From contig SHVZ01000040.1 of NCBI GenBank assembly GCA_009694025.1, positions 1 to 33,094 on the forward strand: a stretch of DNA of 33,094 nucleotides. The letters are read 5' to 3'. Shown here piece by piece: positions 1 through 7,511 of this stretch. The position numbers were made by a program, and so were the translations under genes. The notes beneath the pieces were generated by a model that saw only the letters and a list, made by a program, of their open reading frames with translations, did no database searches and was not told the origin of the DNA. Source of the stretch: Alphaproteobacteria bacterium. GTDB taxonomy: Bacteria > Pseudomonadota > Alphaproteobacteria > SHVZ01. Within the stretch, counting starts at the first letter, position 1. Each line of letters starts with the position of its first letter.

Positions 1-53
1 TCAACCGCCTCCACCACACGCACCCGCAGATCATCGGAAAGGATCTTGCCCAT
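1..53 (-). mobile_element. IS630-family transposase, N-terminal fragment cut by the window edge
   Basis: Read on the minus strand from an ATG at 53, the sequence gives 17 residues beginning MGKILSDDLRVRVVEAV. This matches the usual opening of IS630-family transposases (MGK-LSDDLR-RVV) that precedes their helix-turn-helix. The gene continues to the left of the window. Just upstream, 55-63 and 77-85 form a 9-bp inverted repeat (CATGCTGGC / GCCAGCATG). A motif CAATGATTC at 118-126, read inward as GAATCATTG, resembles GAATCACTG near the right-hand element and may be part of the terminal inverted repeat. The exact boundary is not resolved; it probably lies between about 126 and 165. Confidence 0.7.
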
Positions 54-182
54 TCATGCTGGCCTCCAGCTCTCCAGCCAGCATGTTGAATCAGAACCAG
101 ACGAGTTTGGGAATCCCCAATGATTCACTCAGATCGGAAAACTCTCTAGTAGAGTGCCGGCCTGTCCCGCCGCAGGTAGCAT

Positions 183-210
183 TTGAGATTCGCTTTCTCA
201 GGTATACAAT
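183..210 (+). promoter_or_regulatory. Candidate sigma-70 promoter for soxBDAG
   Basis: TTGAGA (183-188) and TACAAT (205-210) are separated by 16 bases, close to the housekeeping consensus, and lie about 40 bases before the soxB ATG at 248. This is one of the more A+T-rich short stretches in an otherwise G+C-rich window. It lies between the IS630 fragment and soxB, so it could be native or supplied by sequence next to the IS. The call rests on pattern only. Confidence 0.45.
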
Positions 211-247
211 TGCCTCCCGAGGACGACGGTCGGCGGCACAGAGTCCG

Positions 248-1501
248 ATGACGCACTACTCCGCCTTCCGCCTCTTCATCGAGGGTCTGCGCGATCAGAC
301 CGGCTGGACCCGCGCCTGGCGCGATCCGCCGCCGAAACCGGCCTATGACGTCGTCATCATCGGCGGCGGCGGGCATGGACTCGCGAGCGCCTATTATCTC
401 GCCAAGGAACACGGCATCGCCAACGTCGCGGTCCTCGAGCGCGGCCAGATCGGGCTCGGCAACGTCGGCCGCAACACCACGATCGTCCGCTCGAACTACC
501 TCTTCCCCGAGAACAACCTTTTCTACGAGAAGTCGCTTCAGCTCTGGGAAGGGCTGGAGCAGGACCTGAACTTCAACGTGATGATGAGCCAGCGTGGCGT
601 CATCAATCTCTACCACTCGGACAGCCAGCGCGACGTCTACGCCCGGCGCGGCAATTCGATGCGGCTCGGCGGCATCGATGCCGAGCTGATCGACCGGGAG
701 CAAGTTCGCGCCATGGCGCCGATCCTGGACTTCGACAATGCCCGCTTCCCGATCCAGGGCGGGCTCCTGCAGCGGCGTGGCGGCACCGCGCGCCACGACG
801 CGGTTGCCTGGGGCTTCGCTCGCGGCGCCGACCGGCACGGCGTCGATGTCATCCAGAACTGCGAAGTAACCGCCATCCGCCGCGAGGCCGGCCGGGTGGT
901 CGGCGTCGAGACGACGCGCGGCTATATCGCGGCTCCCAAGGTCGGCATTGCCGTCGCCGGGCACACCTCGCACGTGGCGGCCATGGCCGGTATCCGCCTT
1001 CCGGTCGAGAGCCATGTGCTCCAGGCCTTCGTCAGCGAGGCGATCAAGCCGGTGATCGACTGCGTCGTCACCTTCGGCGCCGGGCACTTCTACATCAGCC
1101 AGTCGGACAAGGGTGGCCTCGTCTTCGGCGGCGGCCTCGACGGCTACAACTCCTACGCCCAGCGCGGCACCCTGCCGGAGGCCGAGCACGTGCTGAAGGA
1201 AGGCGTCGCCCTGATCCCGATCCTCTCGCGCCTCCGGGTCCTCCGCCAATGGGCGGGCGTGATGGACATGACCTTCGACGGGACGCCTTTGATCTGCAAG
1301 ACACCGGTCCCAGGCCTCTACCTCAACGGCGGCTGGTGCTACGGCGGCTTCAAGGCGATCCCGGGTTCCGGTTGGTGCTTCGCCCATACTATCGCCAAGG
1401 ACGCCCCGCATGCGCTCAACGCCGCGATGACGATCGAGCGCTTCCGCGACGGCGGCACCATCGACGAGAAGGGCGCCGGCCCCTTCCCGTGGCTGCACTG
1501 A
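248..1501 (+). CDS. soxB: Sarcosine oxidase subunit beta
   Basis: Subunit of heterotetrameric sarcosine oxidase, which oxidatively demethylates sarcosine to glycine, giving H2O2 and methylene-tetrahydrofolate (or formaldehyde). The frame stays open upstream to 56, but homology begins at the ATG at 248 (MTHYSAFRLFIEGL..., then WRDPPPKPAYDVVIIGGGGHG), giving 417 residues, the normal SoxB length. Visible parts are the FAD-binding GGGGHG near residue 40, the family signature GRNTTIVRSNY near 75-84, and ARHDAVAW with His183, matching the histidine that carries covalent FMN in characterised SoxB. The C-terminal GGWCYGGFKAIPGSG is also typical. It is first in a soxB-soxD-soxA-soxG operon with a 10-base gap to soxD. 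The extra upstream codons overlap the IS-derived leader and are not family sequence. Confidence 0.95.
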   Translation: MTHYSAFRLFIEGLRDQTGWTRAWRDPPPKPAYDVVIIGGGGHGLASAYYLAKEHGIANVAVLERGQIGLGNVGRNTTIVRSNYLFPENNLFYEKSLQLWEGLEQDLNFNVMMSQRGVINLYHSDSQRDVYARRGNSMRLGGIDAELIDREQVRAMAPILDFDNARFPIQGGLLQRRGGTARHDAVAWGFARGADRHGVDVIQNCEVTAIRREAGRVVGVETTRGYIAAPKVGIAVAGHTSHVAAMAGIRLPVESHVLQAFVSEAIKPVIDCVVTFGAGHFYISQSDKGGLVFGGGLDGYNSYAQRGTLPEAEHVLKEGVALIPILSRLRVLRQWAGVMDMTFDGTPLICKTPVPGLYLNGGWCYGGFKAIPGSGWCFAHTIAKDAPHALNAAMTIERFRDGGTIDEKGAGPFPWLH

Positions 1502-1511
1502 GCGGGGCGCC

Positions 1512-1787
1512 ATGCATCGCATAGACTGTCCGTGGTGCGGCGTCCGCGACGAGGCGGAGTTCGGCTATCGCGGCGACGCCACTGTCAGACGCCCGGCCGC
1601 CGACGGCGACGCCGACGCCTTCTACGCCTTCGTCTACGACCGCACCAATCCGAAGGGCTGGCATGTCGAGTGGTGGCAGCATGTCGCCGGCTGCCGGCAG
1701 TGGCTGAAGGTCGTCCGACACACGGTCACCCACGAGATCCGCACCGTCGCCAAGGCCGGCGATGACGTCAGGGCGCCGTCGCCATGA
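1512..1787 (+). CDS. soxD: Sarcosine oxidase subunit delta
   Basis: A 91-residue protein starting MHRIDCPWCGVRDEAEF. The CPWCG pair (Cys6, Cys9) together with His57 and Cys61 in the WWQHVAGC segment fits the zinc site of the small SoxD subunit, which helps assemble the alpha-beta-gamma-delta complex. Length and the central NPKGWHVEWWQH motif are standard for the family. The stop overlaps the soxA start (ATGA at 1784-1787), so translation is probably coupled to soxA. Confidence 0.95.
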   Translation: MHRIDCPWCGVRDEAEFGYRGDATVRRPAADGDADAFYAFVYDRTNPKGWHVEWWQHVAGCRQWLKVVRHTVTHEIRTVAKAGDDVRAPSP

Positions 1788-4732
1788 GCCAGCCCCATCG
1801 CCTGGCCGTAGGAGGCCGGATCGACCGGAGCCGGTCACTCCCGTTCCGCTTCGACAACCGGGCCTTCGCCGGCCATCCCGGCGATACGCTGGCCTCGGCG
1901 CTGCTTGCCAATGGCGTCCGCCTGGTCGGCCGCAGCTTCAAGTACCACCGGCCGCGCGGCATCTTCACCGCCGGACCCGAAGAGCCGAGCGCCCTGGTCG
2001 AGCTGCGCACGGGCGCACGCCAGGAACCCAATACAAGGGTAACGACCGCCGAGCTCTTCGACGGCCTGGAGGCGATGAGCCAGCACCGTTGGCCGTCCCT
2101 CGCCTTCGACGTGTCGGCGGTCACTTCCCTGGTTTCGCGGTTTCTCGGCGCCGGCTTCTACTACAAGACCTTCATGTGGCCGCCCTCGTTCTGGGAGAAG
2201 GTCTACGAGCCGCTGATCCGGCGCGCCGCCGGCTTGGGACGCGTGGCGGCTGCGCCGGACCCCGATGCCTATGAGGCGATGCACGCCCACTGCGACGTGC
2301 TGGTCGTCGGCACGGGAGCCGCCGGGCTCGCCGCGGCCCGCGCCGCCGGCTCCGCCGGGGCCCGCGTCATCCTCGCCGAACAGGATTTCGAGCTCGGCGG
2401 CGGGCTCCTGTCGGAGCCAGCGCACGAGTCCTGGCGGCAGTCGATGATCGCCGCGCTGACGGCGATGCCGGAGGTTCGCCTTCTGCCGCGCACCACCGTC
2501 TTCGGCTTCTACGAGCACGACGTGCTGGGGGCGGTCGAGCGGGTCGCCGACCACCTGCCGACGCCGTCCGATCACGGCGTCCGCCAGCGCGTCTGGACCA
2601 TCCGCGCCCGCCAGACCGTGCTCGCGACCGGGGCGACCGAACGCCCGATCGCCTTCCCCGACAACGACCGCCCAGGCGTCATGCTGACCTCGGCGGCGAT
2701 GACCTACGCCCGGCGTTTCGGCGTCCGCGCGGGCGAACGGGCGGTGGTTTTCGCCAACAACGACACCGCCTATGACGCCGCATTCGCCCTCCACGATGCC
2801 GGCGTCATCGTTGCCGCCATCATCGATGTCCGCAAAGCGACGCCCCGTGCCGACGGCGCCTACGCGCGCAACATCGCCGTCCGCCTGGGCTCGGAGGTTA
2901 TCGGGGTGCGCGGCGGCCGGCAGGTATCGGCGGTCGCCATCCGCGCCCGGAACGGCGGCGCCGAGCGCGTCATCGATGCCGATCTCCTCTGCGTCTCCGG
3001 CGGCTGGAACCCGGCCGTCCATCTGCAGAGCCACACCCGCGCGAAACTCGCCTGGGACAAGAAGATCGCCGCCTTCGTTCCCGGCTCGCCGGCCCAAGCC
3101 GAGCGCTCTGCCGGTGCCGCCTTGGGCATCTTCGGCATCGCCCGGTCGGCCGCCAGCGGCACCCGAGCCGGCATCGAGGCGGCCGCCGCCGTCGGCTTCC
3201 GTCAGGCTTCGGCCTTCGATCTGCCAGCGCCGGGTGGCGACGACGATCCGAGAGTGGAGGCGTTCTGGCAGGTGAAGGCGCAAGGCAAGGCCTTCGTCGA
3301 TCTCCAGAACGACGTGACCGCCGACGACATCCGCCTCGCGCACCGCGAAGGTTATGTCCATGTCGAGCACGCCAAGCGCTACACCACCCACGGCATGGCG
3401 ACCGACCAGGGCAAGACCTCGGGCATGCTCGGCGTCGCCGTGCTGGCGGATGCCCGGGGCGAGTCCATCGAGAAGGTCGGCGTCCCCACCTACCGGCCCT
3501 ACGTGACGCCGGTCACGTGGGGGGCGTTTGCCGGCCGCGACGTCGGCCACCATCTGCAGCCGATCCGACGGACGCCGCTGCATCACTGGCATGTCCGCAA
3601 TCACGGCATCTTCCTCGAGACCGGGCTCTGGATGCGGCCGCTCTACTATTCGGCGACCCGGGAGACCGGCTGGGAGCCGATCCTCCGCGAGGCCCGGGCC
3701 GTCCGCCAGGCGGTCGGCATCTGCGACGTCTCGACATTGGGCAAGATCGACGTGCAGGGCCGCGACGTCGGCATCTTCCTCGACCGACTCTACACCAACA
3801 CTTTCTCGACGCTGGCTGTCGGCAAGGCCCGCTACGGCCTGATGCTGCGCGAGGATGGAATCGTCTTCGACGACGGCACGACCTCGCGCATAGCCGAGCA
3901 CCGCCACCTGATGACCACGACCACGGCCAAGGCGGCCGAGGTGCTGGCGCATATGGAGTTCTATCACCAGACCGTCTGGCCGGAGCTCGACGTGCGCTTC
4001 TGCGCGGTCACCGACCAATGGGCGCAGATGTCGGTCGCCGGACCGAAGACGCGGCTGGCGCTGCAGGGCTGCGTCGAGGGGCTCGACCTCTCGAACGAGG
4101 CATTTCCGTTCATGGGGGTTGGCGACGGCACCGTCGCCGGCTGTCCGGTCCGGATCTATCGGGTCAGTTTCTCCGGCGAGATGGCCTATGAGGTGGCGAC
4201 GCCAGCCGGTTACGGCGAACGGGTCTGGGAGGCGATCCTGGAAGCCGGCAAGCCGCACGGCATCCTCCCTTATGGCCTGGAGGCGCTCGGGCTTCTCCGC
4301 ATCGAGAAGGGCCACGTCGCCGGACCGGAGTTGAACGGCCAGACCACCGCCCGCGACCTCGGCTTCGACAAGATGATCAAGAAGAAGGGCGACTTCATCG
4401 GCCGGGTAAGCGCCGATCGGCCGCGGCTGCTCGACCCCGACCGGCCGCGCCTGGTCGGCATCAGAGCGGTCGATCCGTCCTTCGAGCGACGCCTCAGGGG
4501 TGGCGCGCACATGGTCGAAAAGGCCGCCTCAACGAACAGTCTCGGTTGGGTGACCAGCATCACCCGGTCGGTCGAGCTGGAGCGCTGGCTCGGCCTCGCC
4601 ATGATCCGGCGGGGGCCCGAGCGGATCGGCCAGCGCCTCTTCGCCGCCTATCCCCTAAAGAACGAGGTCGTCGAGGTCGAGGTCACGTCCCCCCATCACG
4701 TCGACCCGGAGAACCTGCGTGTCCGCGCCTGA
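1784..4732 (+). CDS. soxA: Sarcosine oxidase subunit alpha
   Basis: A 982-residue alpha subunit of tetrameric sarcosine oxidase. The order is: an N-terminal ferredoxin-like fold (about 20-100, HPGDTLASALLANGV) that lacks cluster cysteines, as is usual for SoxA; the signature YYKTFMWPPSFWEKVYEPLIR (about 126-146); a Rossmann dinucleotide motif GTGAAG at 176-181; a pyridine-nucleotide oxidoreductase core; and from about residue 600 a GcvT-like folate-binding module. The GcvT part receives the one-carbon unit from sarcosine onto tetrahydrofolate. The start overlaps soxD by 4 bases and the end overlaps soxG by 14 bases. No frame damage was seen. Confidence 0.95.
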   Translation: MSQPHRLAVGGRIDRSRSLPFRFDNRAFAGHPGDTLASALLANGVRLVGRSFKYHRPRGIFTAGPEEPSALVELRTGARQEPNTRVTTAELFDGLEAMSQHRWPSLAFDVSAVTSLVSRFLGAGFYYKTFMWPPSFWEKVYEPLIRRAAGLGRVAAAPDPDAYEAMHAHCDVLVVGTGAAGLAAARAAGSAGARVILAEQDFELGGGLLSEPAHESWRQSMIAALTAMPEVRLLPRTTVFGFYEHDVLGAVERVADHLPTPSDHGVRQRVWTIRARQTVLATGATERPIAFPDNDRPGVMLTSAAMTYARRFGVRAGERAVVFANNDTAYDAAFALHDAGVIVAAIIDVRKATPRADGAYARNIAVRLGSEVIGVRGGRQVSAVAIRARNGGAERVIDADLLCVSGGWNPAVHLQSHTRAKLAWDKKIAAFVPGSPAQAERSAGAALGIFGIARSAASGTRAGIEAAAAVGFRQASAFDLPAPGGDDDPRVEAFWQVKAQGKAFVDLQNDVTADDIRLAHREGYVHVEHAKRYTTHGMATDQGKTSGMLGVAVLADARGESIEKVGVPTYRPYVTPVTWGAFAGRDVGHHLQPIRRTPLHHWHVRNHGIFLETGLWMRPLYYSATRETGWEPILREARAVRQAVGICDVSTLGKIDVQGRDVGIFLDRLYTNTFSTLAVGKARYGLMLREDGIVFDDGTTSRIAEHRHLMTTTTAKAAEVLAHMEFYHQTVWPELDVRFCAVTDQWAQMSVAGPKTRLALQGCVEGLDLSNEAFPFMGVGDGTVAGCPVRIYRVSFSGEMAYEVATPAGYGERVWEAILEAGKPHGILPYGLEALGLLRIEKGHVAGPELNGQTTARDLGFDKMIKKKGDFIGRVSADRPRLLDPDRPRLVGIRAVDPSFERRLRGGAHMVEKAASTNSLGWVTSITRSVELERWLGLAMIRRGPERIGQRLFAAYPLKNEVVEVEVTSPHHVDPENLRVRA

Positions 4733-5321
4733 GCGCCTGTCGCCCTTCGGCCCCGAGGCCAAGCCCGGCCGCCACGGCGCCGCCGGCGGCACGCCGGTGA
4801 GCATCACCGAGCGCCGGGTCGACATCGTCCAGGTGACCGCCGGTCGCGAGGCCGAGGCGCCGTTCGCCGACATCGTCAAGGACGCGACCGGCCTTTCCCT
4901 CCCGCCAGCCCACCAGGCCGCGTTCTCCGGCGAGGCGATGGTCGTCTGGGTCCAGCCCTCCGGGTGGCTCATGATCAAGCCGCGGGGCGACGAGGGTGCC
5001 CTGGCGAAGGCGCTGGCCGGCGTGGCGGGCGACGCGGTCGCGGTCGTCGACCAGAGCCATGGCAAGGCGGTTCTCCGCCTCTCCGGCGCGCGAGCCCGCG
5101 ACGTCCTCGCCAAGGGCTGCCGGGTCGACCTTCATCCCCGCGCCTTCCTAACCGGTAGCGCCGCCACGACGACCGTCGACCACATCACGATCACGGTGGT
5201 GCAGGTGGATGCCATCCCCACCTACGACCTGATCCTGCCGGCGAACTTCGCCGAGGCTTTTCTCGAATGGCTATTGATGTCCGCCGCCGAGTTCGGCTGC
5301 GAGGTCCGACCACCGACTTAA
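4719..5321 (+). CDS. soxG: Sarcosine oxidase subunit gamma
   Basis: A 200-residue protein with the SoxG pattern: an N-terminal stretch SAPERLSPFG, a central GEAMVVWVQPSGWLMIKP, and a GcvT-like second half containing SHGKAVLRLSGARARDVLAKGC-type sequence. The GTG start at 4719 lies inside the last codons of soxA (14-base overlap), which suggests coupled translation. Gamma is a structural subunit related to the folate module of alpha. It is last in the sox operon; glyA and formyltetrahydrofolate deformylase genes that often accompany soxBDAG are not present here. Its stop at 5321 is 2 bases from the end of the opposing pentapeptide gene. Confidence 0.92.
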   Translation: MSAPERLSPFGPEAKPGRHGAAGGTPVSITERRVDIVQVTAGREAEAPFADIVKDATGLSLPPAHQAAFSGEAMVVWVQPSGWLMIKPRGDEGALAKALAGVAGDAVAVVDQSHGKAVLRLSGARARDVLAKGCRVDLHPRAFLTGSAATTTVDHITITVVQVDAIPTYDLILPANFAEAFLEWLLMSAAEFGCEVRPPT

Positions 5322-5323
5322 GC

Positions 5324-5710
5324 TCACTCCCGTTTCGGCAGGCCCTTGGCGCCCTGGAGCGACGCCGCGTCCAGGATCGACTTGGTGAGCCGGGCGCCGA
5401 GCAGCGTCGCGTCGATGAGGTCGGCACCCTTGAGATGGGCCCCCTGGAGATCGGCATAGGAGAGATCGGCCGCCTTCAGGCTGGCGCCGTCGAAGCAGGC
5501 GGCCTTGGTCCGGCTGGCGCCGGTGAAGTCGGCGCCGTTGAGGTCGTGGCCGGCGAAGGTCAAGTTCGCCAGCACGAAGTTGGCGAGCGCGGCGCGCGCC
5601 CCGCTGACCTTGCCGGTGCGGAACATGGCGTGCCGCTCCATGACCCGGTCGAGCTGCTCCTGGTTCAGCCTGACCGGCGCCTCGGAGCCCTTCGCTTTCT
5701 TCAAGTCCAT
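5324..5710 (-). CDS. Small pentapeptide-repeat protein
   Basis: About 128 residues from the ATG at 5710 (MDLKKAKGSEAPVRLNQEQ). The first third has a helical LNQEQLDRVMERHAMFRTGK segment. From about residue 45 on there are tandem A(D/N)LXX repeats (for example LNGADFTGAS, LKAADLSYADLQGAHLKGADLIDATLLGARL), which fold as a right-handed quadrilateral beta-helix. The role of such proteins is usually unknown; some mimic DNA. An in-frame ATG at 5761 would add 17 residues, but that stretch covers a palindrome at 5740-5755 and lacks repeat or family sequence, so 5710 is preferred. Neither start has a strong Shine-Dalgarno. It lies downstream of the first MttB-type gene, 136 bases away. Confidence 0.75.
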   Translation of the reverse strand: MDLKKAKGSEAPVRLNQEQLDRVMERHAMFRTGKVSGARAALANFVLANLTFAGHDLNGADFTGASRTKAACFDGASLKAADLSYADLQGAHLKGADLIDATLLGARLTKSILDAASLQGAKGLPKRE

Positions 5711-5739
5711 TTGCGCGATCTCGACGTCGAAAGGACGTC

Positions 5740-5755
5740 GGACCGAATACGGTCC
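5740..5755. promoter_or_regulatory. Perfect palindrome GGACCG-AATA-CGGTCC upstream of the pentapeptide gene
   Basis: Two 6-base arms with a 4-base spacer lie 30 bases before the preferred ATG at 5710. The rest of the 136-base gap up to the MttB gene holds further short inverted repeats: TACTCG/CGAGTA at 5774-5779 and 5792-5797, and CCTAATC/GATTAGG at 5781-5787 and 5827-5833. It could be an operator or an RNA hairpin in the leader. No run of T follows in either direction, so a simple terminator is not supported. Confidence 0.35.
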
Positions 5756-5846
5756 AATCAAGCAACCGAAAAATACTCGACCTAATCAATGCGAGTATGG
5801 CCAAGGATTGCGCGTGTTTACGCCTCGATTAGGCTCGTCCGGCCGA

Positions 5847-7418
5847 TCAGAAATCCGTCTTCACGCCGCCCTCTTCCTTGCGCCTGGCGACGAAGGCGTC
5901 GAGCGCCTCCTCGGCCGCCGGGTCCATCGCCGGGCACTGGTAGCGGGCGAGCGCCTCCTTCCACAGGCGGTTCGCCTTCTCCATCGCCGTCGGCGATCCG
6001 GCGAGCTTCCAGCTCTCGAAGTTCCGCCAGTCGGAGATGAGCGGGCTGTAGAAGGCGGTCTTGAACCGGCTCTGGGTGTGCACCGCGCCGAAATAATGGC
6101 CGCCCGGTCCGACCTCGCGGATGGCATCCAGCGCCAGGGTCTCCTCGCTCACCTCGAGCGGATCGAGGAACTGCGAGACCATCTGCAGCAGATCGACGTC
6201 GACGATGGTCTTCTCGAACGAGGCCGTGAGGCCGCCTTCCATCCACCCGGCCGAATGCAGGATGAAGTTGCCGCCGCCCATGACCGCGCCCCAGAGCGAG
6301 AACACGGATTCGTAGGCCGCCTGGGCGTCGACGGTGTTGGCGGCGCAGGTGTTGGAGGTGCGGTAGGGCAGGCCGTAGCGCCTGGCGAGCTGGCCGCCGA
6401 TCATCGCCGACTTCATGTACTCAGGCGTGCCGAAGGCCGGCGCGCCTGACTTCATGTCGACGTTGGAGGTGAAGCCGCCATAGACCACGGGCGCACCCGG
6501 GCGGACCATCTGAGTGAAGGCGATGCCGGCGAGCGCCTCGGCGTTCTGCTGGGTCAGCGCCCCCGCCACCGTCACCGGCGCCATGGCGCCGGCAAGAGTG
6601 AACGGCGTCATGATCACCACCTGCCCCCTGGCCGACATCTCCATGATCCCCTGCAGCATCGGCGCGTCGAGCCGCAGCGGCGAGGAGGAGTTGATGACGG
6701 TGATGAGCGAGGGCTCGCGATCGAGCTGCTCGGCGCTGACGCCGCGGGCGAGGCGGACGATCTCCAGCGCGTCACGGTTGCGCTGGCGCCCGAGCGAGTA
6801 GGCGTGAAAGGCCTTGTCCGTCAGCTTGGCGAGATCGGCGAGGCAGTCGAGATGGCGGATCGAGGCGTGCAGGTCCACCGGCTCGACCGGGTAGCCGCCG
6901 GTCATATGGATGATGTTGAAGCTCTGGGCGAGCTTGACGAGGTTGCGGAAGTCCTCTTGGTTCCCCGGACGCCGGCCGCGATCCATATCCGAGCAGTTGG
7001 GGGCGCTGCCGACCTGGGCGAAGATGACCTGATCGCCGCCGAAACCGAGGGTGTGGGCCGGGTTGCGCGCGTGCAGGGTGAAGGTGGCCGGCGCGGTCTT
7101 GATCCGCTCCAGGATCAGATTGCGGTCGAAGCGGACGCGCTGCGAGCCCGGCTTGGTCGCGGCACCCGCCCGGCCGACCAGGGCGACCGCCTCCGCATCG
7201 AGGAAGTCCATGCCGATCTCTTCGAGGATCGTCAGCGACGCCTGGTGAATGGCCTCGATCTCGTCGGCGCTGACGATCTCCACCGGCGGGAAGCGGCGCC
7301 GGGGCTGGCGATAGGGAAACGGATCGCCCGTTGCTTCGGCTGCCCGCCCGGCATGGCCGGACCGCCCGCCCCGCCGTTCCCGACCCGCGCCGCCTTGCTG
7401 TCCCGACGGCTCGGTCAT
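5847..7418 (-). CDS. MttB/MtgB-family (COG5598) corrinoid methyltransferase, pyrrolysine-less, copy 1
   Basis: A 523-residue member of the trimethylamine methyltransferase superfamily. These enzymes move a methyl group from a tertiary or quaternary amine to Co(I) of a partner corrinoid protein. The N-terminus is charged and Gly/Arg-rich (1-45), then a TIM-barrel domain with HARNP (116-120), RGRRPG (147-152), TPFTLAGAMAPVT (271-283), GGFTSNVDMKSG (314-325) and VDAQAAYES (363-371). The frame has no internal TAG, the codon for pyrrolysine in archaeal MttB, so this belongs to the Pyl-less group that includes glycine betaine (MtgB) and related demethylases. The substrate cannot be read from the sequence. 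The start has a GAGGGG ribosome site. It is not next to a corrinoid gene, so it must share the corrinoid protein at 14705 or use one elsewhere. Confidence 0.88.
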   Translation of the reverse strand: MTEPSGQQGGAGRERRGGRSGHAGRAAEATGDPFPYRQPRRRFPPVEIVSADEIEAIHQASLTILEEIGMDFLDAEAVALVGRAGAATKPGSQRVRFDRNLILERIKTAPATFTLHARNPAHTLGFGGDQVIFAQVGSAPNCSDMDRGRRPGNQEDFRNLVKLAQSFNIIHMTGGYPVEPVDLHASIRHLDCLADLAKLTDKAFHAYSLGRQRNRDALEIVRLARGVSAEQLDREPSLITVINSSSPLRLDAPMLQGIMEMSARGQVVIMTPFTLAGAMAPVTVAGALTQQNAEALAGIAFTQMVRPGAPVVYGGFTSNVDMKSGAPAFGTPEYMKSAMIGGQLARRYGLPYRTSNTCAANTVDAQAAYESVFSLWGAVMGGGNFILHSAGWMEGGLTASFEKTIVDVDLLQMVSQFLDPLEVSEETLALDAIREVGPGGHYFGAVHTQSRFKTAFYSPLISDWRNFESWKLAGSPTAMEKANRLWKEALARYQCPAMDPAAEEALDAFVARRKEEGGVKTDF

Positions 7419-7442
7419 ATCGTGCCCCTCGTCTCGCTCATC

Positions 7443-7483
7443 GCCTGTGCGGCCTCAAGGTAAGTCAACGGCGCGCCACAGGC
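7443..7483. promoter_or_regulatory. Divergent promoter region with inverted repeat GCCTGTG/CACAGGC
   Basis: The 93 bases between the MttB copy 1 start (7418, minus) and the alcohol dehydrogenase start (7512, plus) must hold both promoters. A perfect 7-base inverted repeat is present (7443-7449 and 7477-7483, 27 bases between arms), a plausible shared operator. No convincing -35/-10 pair was seen. Confidence 0.25.
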
Positions 7484-7511
7484 CACCTCGCCCTCGAAAG
7501 TACGACCTTCC

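Noticed and set aside
56-247. N-terminal extension of SoxB from the ATG at 56
   Set aside because: The extra 64 residues lie in IS-derived and leader DNA, include the candidate promoter, and do not belong to the SoxB family; the family start is at 248.
1835-4510. Long antisense open frame (about 891 residues) opposite soxA
   Set aside because: Composition is Asp/Gly/Arg-rich with no motifs, and soxA on the other strand is complete and recognisable. Similar long antisense frames opposite MttB copy 2 and both flavoproteins were rejected for the same reason.
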